From: Channallabes apus | Taxonomy: Eukaryota; Chordata; Actinopteri; Siluriformes; Clariidae | DNA length: 64,000 bases | Direction: 5' to 3' | Assembly (NCBI GenBank): GCA_030522415.1 | Contig: CM060107.1 | Location: 7,525,347 to 7,589,346, forward strand | Shown here: positions 33,656-45,120 of the stretch, in pieces | How the letters are laid out: the number at the start of each line of letters is the position of its first letter | Position numbering within the stretch: the first letter of the stretch is position 1 | The notes under the pieces: generated by a model | Database searches by the model: none | Told to the model about the DNA's origin: nothing | The model's input: the letters and a program-made list of their open reading frames with translations, nothing else | Program-made: the position numbers and the translations under genes

Positions 33656-33833
33656 GAGTAGAGGAGGTGTTCCTCCACCCCAGGCTGTGGTTCCTCGCGG
33701 GGCAGCACCCAGAGGAGCTCCACCAAGCCGAGTTCCGTCTACCAGAGGTAGAGCGCAGAGAGGACGTGGAGCTCCACCGCCTGTAGGATACAGACCGCCT
33801 CCCCCTGTAGTGCAGGACACATATGGAGAATAC
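33656..33833 (+). CDS. khdrbs3: khdrbs3 coding exon 6 (RG/proline-rich region)
   Basis: Acceptor TTTGCAG, one base completing the split Arg codon, then 59 codons and donor GTGAGT at 33834. The peptide has repeated RGG, PRG and RGRG motifs ([30 protein letters not shown]) and then [16 protein letters not shown]. In this family the region carries arginine-methylation sites and proline motifs for SH3/WW binding. It is a little shorter than the human counterpart and lacks the second LTPRARG-like stretch. Codon use is GC-rich compared with the introns. Confidence 0.95.
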
Positions 33834-34424
33834 GTGAGTATCATTTTTCTGCATCACAAGTGCTGCTAATGATCTGTTCTACCGATATTTATACATCCCA
33901 GAGCATTTGGAAAGTGCTCAGTAATGAGACGAGGAATAAAATGCCGTATTAGCATTTGTAATAAATATGTGGCATCACATAAGATTGAAAGGATCTAGCA
34001 GCTGGTGTGTGAACAGGATATTCAGGTTCATACAATGTTCATTTAAACAATCAAAGGTGAAAGAAAAGACGCAACTCAGGACATGGAGTTGGCCCTGGCC
34101 GTGCTGACTCAGCAGTCTGATGAAGGTTGTTCATGCACTAAGTCAAGGCTGTTACAGCAGTGTTATTCAATCATGCACTAAGTCAAGGCTGTTACAGCAG
34201 TGTTATAAATCCCGAGGAATTTTCCCAGGTGGGCACAAACCAACAGTTTTTTTTTTCTTTTTTGGCACGAGTTTTATGGGAATGTTCATCCAAACTTTTT
34301 GGTTTTTTTTTTTTTATTCAAGCTTGAGAGTTGTTTTTATTTTTGCTGCCTCTTAGCTTCAGCATTCCTGGTGTAATCCTTGGGTTAAGGATAGCTCTAT
34401 TATTACTGTATATACTGTACATTA
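33834..34424. other. khdrbs3 intron 6, left end, with a 40-bp tandem duplication
   Basis: A block starting TCATGCACTAAGTCAAGGCT occurs at 34131 and again at 34171, a recent-looking two-copy duplication with 40-bp period. Otherwise nothing is recognised. Confidence 0.6.
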
Positions 34425-34794
34425 GGCGGCACGGTGGTGTAGTGGTTAGCACTGTCGCCTTGCACCTCCAGGGTCCGGGTTCGATTCCCTGGCCAGGCTC
34501 GATTCCCGTCTCTGTGTGCATGGAGTTTGCATGTTCTCCCCGTGCTTGGTGGGTTTCCTCCGGGTACTCCGGTTTCCTCCCACAGTCCAAAGATATGCAG
34601 GTTAGGCTAATTGGCATTCCCAAATTGACCGTAGTGTGTGAGTGTGTGTATGTGTGTGTGCCCTGCGATGGATTGGCACCCTGTCCAGGGTGTACCCTGC
34701 CTAGTGCCCGAAGTCTCCTGGGATAGGCTCCAGGTCCCCCCCTGAACACAGGATTAAGCGGTATAGAAAATGAATGAATGAATGAATGAATGAA
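34425..34794 (+). mobile_element. V-SINE-type retroposon, full length
   Basis: Complete head, core and (TGAA)n tail. Target-site duplication TACTGTACATTA at 34413-34424 and TACTATACATTA at 34795-34806, 11 of 12 matching. Confidence 0.95.
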
Positions 34795-34927
34795 TACTAT
34801 ACATTATATACTGTATGTAATCTGTAAAAAATATATTGTGTATAGAATTTAACGATTGATGTCAAAGGAACTGTAGATTTTGTCTACAAGTGAAAATAAA
34901 TGAATAATTTAAAGAATCAAAAGAGAA

Positions 34928-35215
34928 AACATTTCTATTCAATTTTATTTGTATAGTGCTTTTAACAATTGTCATTGTCTCAAAGCAGCTTTACACCATC
35001 AAACTTATGAAAGTTTGTATGGAATGTGAATTTGTACAAATCAAAATGATAAGATTATCCCTGATAAGCAAGCCAAGACTTTCAGAGATGGCAATAGAAA
35101 GAAACCTTGAGAGGAACCAGACTCAACAGGGAACCCATCCTCATTTGGGTGATAACGGATTGCCATACTGTGTGTTAGGCAGCCTGCAGTTCAATATAAA
35201 AGTTGTGTAAAGAAT
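34928..35215 (-). mobile_element. 3' UTR fragment of an L2-type fish LINE
   Basis: The sequence TCAATTTTATTTGTATAGTG, then AAAGCAGCTTTACA and GAGAGGAACCAGACTCAACA, is the reverse complement of a 3' end common in fish L2-like LINEs. The same block occurs at 53680-53740 next to LINE coding sequence. Confidence 0.65.
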
Positions 35216-36149
35216 CATATAAAAAAAAAACATGAATCATTCCAAACTAATCATATGTAAAACTAAAAGATATGTAAAAACTAAAGCATAAATGTGAAAA
35301 GAATTGTAGATTGAAAGAAGAAATAGTGAGTTTAGTCATTGACATGGTACATGGGACAAGGACATGGACATGATTAGAGATGTGAACCCTGGCTGAAAGT
35401 TATTATTGCATTAATAACCTGGAGCTGAGTGCAGCATTCCTTGGCATAAATCCTAGAAACATACATTTTTGCTTGGCAAAATTAGCTCTTTTGACAGAGA
35501 ATGCCCAAGTGCAGACATCAGTACTGATGTGCTAGGAAGGAAACCATGGCAACCAGCAGATATTTGTGAGTCGATGATTTCACCAACACTTTAGGTAACA
35601 CTAGGTGGAAGAGGCGTTCTGAAAATGACCTGGTTCCCTGCTATATAATCGCTTCTGATCGCGTAATTCAAGGGTCAACACACCAACGTTCTGAGGTCAC
35701 GGCGCTCAAAGCCTGCACCACCTGCTCTCTCTCATCACCTTGTCACCTTGAACGTTACCGAGCGCTTGCTGTAACCCAATGCTCGCAAACACAAACACAC
35801 TCCAGAACATCTGCTCGATGATAAATACAGCAGCAGCAATGCAAATCAGGGCTCGGCTAGCCTCGTCTCTACAGACGAGCGTGTAAACATGCGAGCAAAC
35901 ACATGCCAGAACTCTTGTTTACTTCCCCGGAGCTGTTTGTGATTTTCTTTTTTGTTTTGTTTTTTCTATTATCAAGAGGATCATACTGGAATGCTTTGAT
36001 TTCAAACCGAGCTTTTGTTCCTAGCTGTGTACACAGATTAAATCCCTGCTGTGTCTGCATGTTTCCCTTCTTACCATTTAATTCTTTTGAGGGAGGAATT
36101 TCTCATAGGTCACTGATGGTTATGGGACACTTGATGTAGCCGGATCACG
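35216..36149. other. khdrbs3 intron 6; possible conserved element
   Basis: No exon. 35640-35880 is unique and less AT-rich than its flanks, a low-confidence conserved-element candidate. Confidence 0.3.
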
Positions 36150-36498
36150 TGAATCACTCATTCACTCATCTTTTATACCTCTTGATCCTGTATTCAGGGT
36201 CCCGGGGGCCCTAGAGCCTATCCCAGGAGACTTAGGGCACGAGGCGGGGTACAACCTGGACAGAATGCCAATCCACTGCAGGGCACATACATACACAAAC
36301 TCACTACGGGCAATTTTGGAATGTCAATTAGCCTAACCTGCATATCTTTGGACTGTGGGAGGAAGCCGGAGTACCCGGAGGAAACCCACCAAGCACAGGG
36401 AAAACATGCAAACTCCATGCACACAGAGATGGGAATCGAACACGGACCCTGGAGGTGCAAAGCGACAGTCCTAACCACTACACCACTGTGCCGCCCAC
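36150..36498 (-). mobile_element. V-SINE-type retroposon, diverged
   Basis: Reverse-oriented copy with the CCACCAAGCACAGGGAAAAC core and head ending CCACTGTGCCGCC. It has more substitutions than the TSD-bearing copies and a small deletion near the B box. I see no clear target duplication. Confidence 0.88.
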
Positions 36499-36648
36499 AT
36501 TAAAACAATTTATTTATTTTACAAATAAGATAGGGGGCACCCCCTTCTACAGGTATACAAAGGGACGGGGCCATCTATTAATGTTAATAGGATCTTGCTC
36601 CCTATTATAAAAGCAAGGGGCGGAGTTTAGTCCGGGGTCCGGAAAGAA

Positions 36649-37167
36649 TGTAATACCGTGGAGCAGGAGAGAGTGGCATGCGATTGGAGCGATGTGACAT
36701 GCTCCAAGGACTTTTAAATAAAGGTCACTGGAATTCTGCCCTTTGAAAAAACTGTGCGAACTCCTGCGGCACCTTCATTCCCGTGCAGACCCCGCCTTCA
36801 CAACCCCGCCGCCAGAGAGGAAAAGGCTGCGAGGAGGTTTGCGTTAAGACCCCCGATCACAGCCGGGAAAGCTGCCCAGCTGACGGACATCAGCGAGGAC
36901 TTCAGCGTACCCACGGAGAGCTGGGAGGGACAAGGCATAAGGGAGCGTGCAGGAGCTCGTTCTCAATACTGCCACTGCTCCCACCCCTATCCCTAGCTGA
37001 CACTTCCCCTGGACCAGCACGTGCACATACTTTCCTTCCCTTTCTTTCCATTCTCACTCCTTTAATCCTTTCCTTCCCCATTTTTCCTAAATATATTACC
37101 ATTTTTCCCGTAAGACCTCGCCTCGTGTCCATGGTTCGCCCATGCACATAGGGTTGAATCCGTTACA
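36649..37167. mobile_element. Candidate solo LTR
   Basis: A GC-rich 519-bp block starts TGTAATACCG and ends ATCCGTTACA, so it has the TG...CA form with a short inverted TGTAA/TTACA end. An AATAAA signal lies near 36717. A TATA-like TATAAAAGC lies just outside, near 36606. No target duplication is seen, so the limits are uncertain. Confidence 0.35.
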
Positions 37168-38849
37168 ATCATATGTAAAAATAACTTGAGTATAAAATAC
37201 ATTAGGAATTGAACCATTAATGTAAAGTGTGTGAAAGCAAATATACTGTGTTTAAAAATCGGAATTAAATTATTTAAAAATTATGTTTTATCCATCACAT
37301 GTAAAAAAGGAATTAATTAGGTACATTGTTGTACAAATATTTTTTGTCTAAAAATAATCATGTGTGAAATAAATGAAATGTGGGAAACAATCCCGGCTCT
37401 GTTGCAGTCTAGCCGTCTCAAATTCTACCTGTGTGCATTAAAGATGGTGTACTTATATGGCCTCATTGGACCTGTGGGGATTCAGGAATTCTGGTAAAGA
37501 CATTATCATACTGGCTCGAGTTTAAAAGCAAACATGTACTGACTTTTTTTAAGTGGAACATGGTGTGCATTTCACTTATCAGTTTTTTTTAACAACCGAT
37601 CTCATTTTCTGTTCAGAATCAGTCGTCTGCCCTCAGAGTCTCCACATTGGCAGGAACAATAAATCCCTGCTCTAAATTTCTCCTTCTTGCTGCTCTTTGA
37701 CCTCCTCCTCCTCCTCGTCTCCTGCATCCTCTTCCTGGACTCCTGTTACCCATTCATTAAACCCGCAGCAACCTGAGCCATGCCGTCTTCCTAATCTCTT
37801 ATCCAGGCCAAAATAAATTTCCCCGGAATGTGATTAAGAGGTTGGATATGACGGCCATCCTGCCAGAGAGACTGGATTTCATAAAGTAACCCCCTGAAAA
37901 GCTTGAGGCTGATACCTGAGAGGCTCGTCTGAGGTCTCTGCTGTCTCGGGGACATCGAGAAACACTTGTTGCTTTAATTAGACCATAGAATGAGCCATTG
38001 TGCAGAGTTTAGGCTTTACAGGATCAGAGGAAAGATGAGAAAAGATGGGAAAGATGTTTTCAACAGCCTGGCTTTGCTTTGGATAAATACATCTGCCAAG
38101 ATGCTACATATTTAGTTTATGAATAATTTGGCACACTTATGTTTATACCAGCTGCCACATGCTTTCTAGAAGACTCAGTGAAAGTTTGCAAGATGTTGGC
38201 AAACAGGAAGTGCATGAATTGATCAGAAGGTTTATCAAGAGCTTATTTAAAATTTTCAGCCTGGGGCAGAAAAGTAACTCAACAACAACAACACAAAAAA
38301 ATTATTACAGAGTACTATATATCAGTTCATCTTTTAAGCACCATGAGCAAGCAAATGTGAAATTGAGGAAGGGGTGGGGCATTAAAATAATGTACATTAA
38401 AACCAGAGAGGCTGGACAAATGTATCCTGATGTAACCACGCAGAGCTCTCGCAGATTCTGATAAGTTTTAATTGTTTATTTTTTTGCATTTTCTATTTTG
38501 GCCCCACTAGCCCCCCTGCAGTTCCCCTACAGGTGTTATATCAAAATGCATTCATTATAATGTGCGGTTGCAGATCTCGAGTTTTACAGCCTCTTCTTCT
38601 TATTCACATTACCACTTAACCATAACATTTGATCTATTTTCTTCCTTAAGCTGGGAATGCGTTCATTTCTGTTCTTCTTTGTATCCCATAAATACTATGC
38701 CATATTGTGACCTTCATTTATCTTTCATATCCGTACTCCCTATCCCCATACACTGTATCTCCACTTTGATCTCATTTGTTCCCCACACGTTGCATTTCCA
38801 TTCTGACCTCTGTCATACTCCATACTCTACATCCCCATCCTGACTCCTT
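37168..38849. other. khdrbs3 intron 6, no gene; possible conserved element
   Basis: No exon. 37660-37960 is unique and gene-like in composition but has no open reading frame with splice sites, so it is only a candidate conserved element. Confidence 0.3.
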
Positions 38850-38956
38850 TTGTTTGAAAATGGTGGTAGAACCCTTGCAGCAACAATTGCTTCTCTAAGA
38901 TCATTGCTTATTTCTTTCCTTCTTGGCATTGTACTAACACACACCTGAATGCTCCA
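38850..38956. mobile_element. Short DNA-transposon fragment
   Basis: CAGCAACAATTGCTTCTCTA and CATTGTACTAACACACACCT resemble a repeat common in fish genomes that I associate with Tc1-like or MITE elements. Only about 100 bp is present. Confidence 0.45.
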
Positions 38957-39212
38957 GTAAGTGAAAGCTGAGTGAGGTCCGTATGAAATCAACTTGAGAT
39001 CTCTGTGAGATCTTTGCGAAAGCTGAGTGACATCAGTGTGAGATGTGGTTGAGAGCTGAGTGAGATCTGTGATATGTGGTTGAGAGCTGAGTGAGATCTG
39101 TGAGGTCTAAGTGAGATCAGCATGAGACCTGAGTAAGATCAAAGTGATATGAGTAGGATCTACATGAGATCTGCTTAAGAGCTAAGTGAGAGCTACGTAT
39201 GATCTGCATGAG
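38957..39212. repeat. GCTGAGTGAGATCTG minisatellite, left part
   Basis: Degenerate units containing GAGATCTGTG and GCTGAGTGAGATC. The array resumes at 45035 on the other side of the DIRS element. Confidence 0.8.
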
Positions 39213-39470
39213 TTCCCTTTCAAAAGCTAAACTCGATGCTACATGAAAACGCTATGGGAACATCTTTCTGTGTTGCCGATTGTGAAGCATGTGTGTATCA
39301 AACACGCCAAATTTTGGCATATATAACCTCGGTCAGGTGACGTCATCTGACGAAGTGTGCCTGCAGGTTATAAATAGGAGTGAACTGGAAACATTCCTCT
39401 GATCTTCTTGTCTTCAAGCACGTATTCGCATGTGTGTGTGCAAGCAAAACAAAGAACAAAGAGTGTTTGA
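39213..39470 (+). repeat. Left terminal repeat of the DIRS element
   Basis: Matches the reverse complement of the right end and, in direct orientation, 41492-41720. It contains a TATA-like box near 39318 which could have driven element transcription. Confidence 0.75.
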
Positions 39471-39499
39471 GATGGCTGAGTTTCAAACAAGATGTGTCC

Positions 39500-40545
39500 C
39501 TCCATATGGTATAATCCAATTGGAGGGCGATCTCCATACTTTTTGTTTCCAGTGTTTGGGTGAAGATCATGCTCTCCTTGGAGAGCACTGTGACCCCTCC
39601 CGATAAAAGAGCATCACGCGCACGAGACGGAGTTTCCCCTCCTTTCTCTTGCGCTTTCTCCCAATCGGGAAGTTTCTCCCTCCGCCTTGCGAGCGCGTCT
39701 CTGGGCTTCTCGTGATTGCGCAGGAGAGACCTCCTCCCTTGCTTCTGCAGAAATGGAAGTAGTTCCCTCTGAACCCTCCTCTATTGATGACAGAGAGTTT
39801 GAGGAGCTGCTTGAAGTAATAAACGCAGCAGGAGCAAATTTTCCCAAACGCTCTAAATTAAACGACAGACTTCTGTCGAGTAGCCCGGGGCGGAGCCTCA
39901 ATGACGCTCTCTCCCTTTATTTAGCGACTTCCACAGCGAGTTATCTCACTCTTGGATCAAGCCTTATTCATCCCGTGTTTTCATGCCATCAACTTCGATT
40001 TAGTTGAGTATCTTTGATGCGGAAGCACGGGGTTATACGATGATACATCAAATAGAAGAGACGCTTGTGGGCTATCTCTCTCCTGGGACATCATCTTCCC
40101 TAAAAATAGATAAATAAATAAAAAAAAGCCAACACTTCCCTCCAAGCCATGTAGACTTTCATCTGCCTTGTTGGGAAAAGCATTTCATGCAGCAGGTCAG
40201 GCTGGTGCTTCTCTGCACACCATGGCGGTCTTGCAGACGTACTATGCTAATCTGCCAAAAGATCTGAGGACTGGCTTAACCTCACGGGCATCAAGTATAA
40301 GGATCATGCATTCCTCCCTGATGCCCCTATCAAAAAAAAGAAAGGCACAGAAGGAGAGCGTTAGCAGTCGCTCACCCCCTCGTAAAGACTGGGGTATGGC
40401 TCGCCGCCCTTCACAAGCCGCCTCAATTAGGTCAGATTGGCGCACTGTCTTCTTCATTAAGAACAAAGTGCCCTCCCTGGCACCCTCAGGAGGTCGGTGT
40501 TCATGCTCCACTGCCACTGGTGTTTCGGGGCAACCTCCAATATGA
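39500..40545 (+). pseudogene. DIRS Gag-like region, broken
   Basis: Several short frames (39687-40007, 40168-40545) resemble a DIRS first ORF: FEELLEVINAAGANFP, then GKAFHAAGQAGASLHTMAVL. Stops and frameshifts separate them. Nucleic-acid-binding nucleocapsid function is typical of the family; nothing functional remains here. Confidence 0.6.
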
Positions 40546-40595
40546 GGTTAGTTTTCGCTTTTCTCCTGCCGTGGTCCAGGATGCCGAACTTCTAA

Positions 40596-40614
40596 CCCCC
40601 CCCCCCCCCCCCCC
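40596..40614. repeat. Poly-C tract (19 C)
   Basis: An uninterrupted C-run inside the broken DIRS coding region. Length is prone to sequencing error. Confidence 0.9.
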
Positions 40615-40859
40615 GTCTATCCGAAGTTTCAGAACTCGTACCCCTTTCGGGGAAACTGATAGCGTGGAAGCTACTGCCAGGTGTATCTCCTTGGGTATTA
40701 AGGACTGTAGAAAGAAGCTACAGGATCCAGTTCGCAAATCGCCCTCCGCGTTTAAACGGCATGGTCTCCACTTCCGTGAAACCGGAAAGGGCGCACCTTC
40801 CGACTCTGGAATTGCAATGCTGCTGGGAAAGGGGCCATAGAACATGTTCTCCTACCAGA

Positions 40860-41330
40860 CAGAGAGTCAGGCTACTACAGCTGGTAATTCTCAGTTCCAA
40901 GAAAAATGGGGGAGGGCGGCGTCCAATTTTAGATCTTCGCGGGCTTAACCGCTATCTGAAAAAATACAGTTTCAAAATGTTGACTGTGAAAATGATAGTT
41001 ATCAAATCCAACCGGAGGATTGGTTTGCGACAATCGACCTGACGGACGCATATTTTCATATGGAAATATTGCCACAAAACATGAAGTTCCTGCGGTCCTC
41101 TTCGGGGGCGAAGCTTACCATTATCGTGTCTTTCTATTTGGCCTAGCTCTGTCAGCCGCACATATACAAAATGCATCCGTATTTTGTATGACATAGGCAA
41201 CTGGCTGATTCTGGCTCAGTCACAGAAGCTAGCACTCCGACATAGGTATGTCGTCCTATCTCATCTTGATTCTTTTGGATTGAGACTCAACGCCATAAAA
41301 GCGTTCTCTTTCCTGCTCTGAGTACAACAT
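40860..41330 (+). pseudogene. DIRS reverse transcriptase remnant
   Basis: Frames in this stretch show the RT blocks KKNGGGRRPILDLRGLNRYL and, after a frameshift, TIDLTDAYFHMEI, which is motif A with the first catalytic Asp. The second catalytic motif is not intact. The fit is to the DIRS/Gypsy-like RT group, and the neighbouring recombinase supports DIRS. Confidence 0.75.
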
Positions 41331-41487
41331 ATTTGGGTGTCACGTAGGATTCGATTGCAATACGGGCACACCTGCGCGTTTCGAATCCATTTCAATCACC
41401 CTGAAGGAAACCAAGCTAGGCCAGAAAGTGACCATCACTTTCAGGGATTTTTAGGTCTCATGGCAGCTGCATCCACGGTAATACCTT

Positions 41488-42487
41488 GCTGCGTGAAAAC
41501 GCTATGGGAACATCTTTCTGTGTTGCCGGTTGTGAAGCATGTGTGTACCAAACACGCCAAATTTTGGCATATATAACCTCGGTCAGGTGACGTCATCTGA
41601 TGAAGTGCACCTGCAGGTTATAAATAGGAGTGAACCGGAAAGATTCCTCAGATCTTTCTGTCTTCAAGCACGTATTTGCGTGCGTCTGTGCAAGCAAAAC
41701 AAAGAACAAAGAGTGTTTGACTCACCGATAAGATGGCTGAGTTTCAAGCGAGATGTGTCCGTCCCTCAATATATAATCCTATCGGAGGGCGATCTTCATA
41801 ATTTTTGTTTCCAGTGTTTGGGTGAAGATGACGCTCTCCAAGGAGAGCATGAGCACTGTGACTCCTCCCGATAAAAGTGCTTTACGCGCGTCTCGCTGCA
41901 TAGAAAGAAACCACGACCTGCAGCGAATTCCTGGGGTTCACATGCAGTTCTGGAAGAGGCGCACAAGACGGAGTTTCCCCTCCGCCACACGAGTGCGCCT
42001 TGGCGCTTCTCGTGGTTGCGCAGGAGAGATCTCCTACCTTGCTTCTGCAGAAATGGAAGTAGTTCCCTCAGAACCCTCCTCTATTGATGACAGAGAGTTT
42101 GAGGAGCTGCTTGAAGTAATAATCACCGCAGGAGCAAATTTTCCCAAATGCTCTAAATTAAACGAGCCTCAATGACGTTCTCTCCGTTTCTTTAGCGACC
42201 TCCACAGCGAGTTAACTCGCTCTTGGAGCAAGCCTTATTCATCCCGTGTTTTCATGCCATCGACTTTTTTTCACATTTATTCGAGTATCGTTAATGTGGA
42301 AGCGCGGTAATACGATCATACCTCAGATAGAAGAGACGCTTGCAGGCTATCTCTCTCCTGGGACATCATCTTCCTTAAAAATAAATAAATAAATAAATTA
42401 ATTTTAAAAGCCAACACTTCCTTCCAAGCCATGTAGACTTCATCTGCCTTGTTGAGAAAAGCATTTCATGCAGCAGGTCAGGCTGGT
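41488..42487 (+). repeat. Inserted second copy of the DIRS 5' kilobase
   Basis: Repeats the left terminal segment and Gag start (matching 39230-40214). It is flanked by a 24-bp direct repeat with one mismatch at 41464-41487 and 42488-42511, after which the interrupted RT-side sequence continues. Confidence 0.8.
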
Positions 42488-42589
42488 CAGCTGCATCCAC
42501 AGTAATACCTTTGGGCCTGCTGCACATGCGATCGTTTTAGTTGTGGTTAAAGGCAAAGGGATTTATCTCAGGGCCAATCTCTGGAGGTA

Positions 42590-43383
42590 ATACCATACCA
42601 TACCACTTTATTTCTAAAGCACTTTAAAACAACAACAAAGCTGCCCAAAGTGCTGTACAAAAGTCAACATTTAGGCCATAAAACAGCAGGGTAAATCGAT
42701 AATATAAAATAATAAAAATAAAAAAATGTAAAAAAAAAAATAAAAAAATTATAGTAACAAGAAAAAGAAGCAACTAAGAACATAGCGAACCAAATAACAT
42801 ACTTCTAATAATAATAGTCATTAAAAATAATGATAATAAAAGTAGCAGCAAGAAATAAAACACAAAACATCTCAATAAAAATACTTCACACTGGGTTGAA
42901 GGCCAGAGAGTAGAAATGAGTTTTTAAACGAGATTTAAAAACAGCCACTGAGGGAGCTTGTCGAATGAGTAAGGGTAACTCATTCCATAGATGAGGAGCA
43001 GCTACTGAAAAGGCTCGATCACCTCAAAGTTTGCATCGGGATTTTGGAATTTGGAGAAGCAGCTTGTTAGTAGACCTGGGGGAGCGAGATGGAACATATG
43101 GGTGCAGCAATTCCACCAGATAGGCAGGGGCAAGACCATTTAAACACTTAAATACAAATAAAAGAATTTTAAAACGGATCCGTAAGTACACTGGAAGCCA
43201 GTGAAGGGAAGCCAAGATTGGGGTAATATGCTCCCGTCTGCCTGTACCAGTTAAAAAACGAGCTGTGGCATTTTGCACCAACTGTAGGCGAGGCATAGTG
43301 GTATGGTTGATTCCGAAGAATAAAGCATTACAATAGTCAAGATGAGAGGTTATAAAAGCATGGACAACCGATTCCAACCGTAA
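42590..43383 (-). mobile_element. 5'-truncated L2/CR1-like LINE
   Basis: Minus-strand ORF of 117 codons has the post-RT block typical of L2/CR1-group LINEs: AFITSHLDYCNALFFGI, LQLVQNATARFLTGTGRRE and ITPILASLHWLPV. The 3' UTR extends to a (TGGTA)n tail at 42590-42605. Reverse transcriptase palm and endonuclease are missing. It is inserted in the DIRS element. Confidence 0.8.
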
Positions 43384-43399
43384 TAAGGGTTACGCGCCA

Positions 43400-44577
43400 G
43401 AGGCTTCGTACCCTTTTCTATGTGGTTCAGACCCCGGTTTCTGACTTTGGGTCCCACTCTATGTGCGTTTTTGCCATCGCGAGAAGCTAACAAAAGACGC
43501 TTCCCTCACGGGCTGGGGTACGGTCTCATCTTCTCGCATGGCACATCAATTGCCCCGAACTGATGGCTTTATTTGGCCCTGAAACACCTCCTCCAGCAGT
43601 TGAGCCTACCATGTCCTAGTGAGGATGGACAACATTACGGTAATCTCGTACTGTACATAATCGCCAGAGCGGACTGTGCTCGCGCCGCTTGAATAAGCTA
43701 GTGCACCAGGTTCTGCTTTGGGCACAGGAAGAGTCCCTGTCCCTCAAGGCGATTTATATTCCAGTGCATATGAAGTTGGGAGCCCTGGAACCTTCACGCA
43801 CTAGAAGACATTATGCCCTCAAGGAGAGGGTATTTGAAAGTGGTGCATGGTGAAACATGTTGACCCAGTCCACTGCCGAATTGTTTCAGTGCTGGAGTTC
43901 TGCAAGAAAGTTGTCTCGGACTTGTGCCCTAGTACCCTCAGAATGTACGTACTGTAGCTGCTATTTCGGCTTGTCATGTTCTGACTGATGGGTCTGGTTG
44001 ACACCCTTTCCAAACCACTAGAGTCAGCGCCTGTCTGACTTCTGACCCTTAAGATGGTTTTTCTTATAGTTACTTCTTTCAAGAGATCTGCAGGATCCCG
44101 TCCTGCCTAGACTTTGCCCCTGGGCTAGTCAGAGCTATTCTGCATCCTCACCTGAACTATTTTCAGTCTTATCTATGCACCCAGTCTTCCTCAAAGCCTC
44201 TGTCCTCCGCCTTTTACAGCCCCGGAGCAGGAAACATTTCACTACTGTCTTCAGTATGCACTCTTCAGATTTACTTCCACCGCGCTAGCCAGTGGTGTAA
44301 GTCAGAGCAGCCTTTTTTATGCCAAACGCTGTCACATCTGGTGAGAGATGCTATTGCCTTAGCCTACAGGGAGCGTGGTCACACTTCGCCTCTAGGACAC
44401 AGGGCTCATTCATCCAGGGGGATTGCCTCATCTATTGCCCTGCCAAGATGTGTTCCCCTGCATCAAGTATGTGATGCGACAGGGTGGTCCTCTCCGCACA
44501 CATTTGTGAGATTCTATAGCCCGGATGTTCATGCTACTCTGGGCTCACGGGTCCTCGAGTCAGCCTCCCAGAGTTAG
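43400..44577 (+). pseudogene. DIRS RNase H and tyrosine-recombinase remnant
   Basis: RNase H-like fragments with several stops occupy about 43480-43800. The recombinase C-terminal part is open at 44341-44577: HSSRGIASSIAL holds the HxxR box (His near 44407, Arg near 44416) and FVRFYSPDV the catalytic Tyr (44515-44517). In DIRS elements this enzyme integrates circular cDNA. The N-terminal recombinase half is disrupted. Confidence 0.8.
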
Positions 44578-44619
44578 CTCTGAGACCTCCTTGGCCTTTG
44601 TGGGCACACGCTACACAAC

Positions 44620-45034
44620 CTTGGGGGTCCAGACACTTGCAGTGCGGCGGCGTTGGTATTCTCGTTCCCATAGCATTTTCAGACAGCATTGAGTGTAGCT
44701 TTTGGAAGGGAAGATCTCTGGTTACTTTGCTGTAACCCTGTTCCCTGAAAAAGCGGGAAAGAGATGCTGCGCTCCAATGCCGCACTGCTTGCGTAACTGG
44801 ACGTCCTTTCAGACAAACTTGATCTGAGGAATGTTTCCGGTTCACTCCTATTTATAACCTGCAGGTGCACTTCATCAGATGACATCACCTGACCGAGGTT
44901 ATATATGCCAAAATTTGGCGTGTTTGATAAACACATGCTTCACAACCGGCAACACAGAAAGTTCCCATAGCGTTTTCACGCAGCATCTCGTTCCCACTTT
45001 TTTCAGGGAACAGGGTTACAGCAAAGTAACCCGA
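44620..45034 (-). repeat. Right inverted terminal repeat of the DIRS element
   Basis: Reverse complement of the left end plus an extra internal inverted segment with GTTACTTTGCTGTAACCC at 44716 and its counterpart near 45011. Similar to 4516-4867. Confidence 0.75.
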
Positions 45035-45120
45035 GATGATCTGTGTGAAACTGAGTGAGATCTGAGTGAGATCAGCAGAGATCTGTGTGGGATCTGCATG
45101 AGATCTGTGTGTTCTGATAA
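45035..45120. repeat. GAGATCTG minisatellite, right part
   Basis: Units such as GAGTGAGATCTGAGTGAGAT and GGATCTGCATGAGATCTGTG continue the array left at 39212. Confidence 0.75.

Larger units (their letters stand above)
39213..45034 (+). mobile_element. Broken DIRS-type (tyrosine-recombinase) retrotransposon
   Basis: Inverted terminal segments (39213-39470 and, inverted, 44620-45034) share TGAAAACGCTATGGGAA, a TATA-like GCATATATAACCTCGG, and GTTATAAATAGGAGTGAA. Between them are a Gag-like part, reverse transcriptase, RNase H-like sequence and a tyrosine recombinase, the gene order of DIRS elements. Every ORF is broken. A 1-kb internal duplication and a LINE fragment interrupt it. As expected for DIRS elements there is no obvious target duplication. 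Confidence 0.85.

Noticed and set aside
36754..37151. GC-rich ORFs of 80 and 122 codons as a host exon
   Set aside because: Overlapping frames, no splice-site support, no recognised domain, and position inside a candidate LTR.
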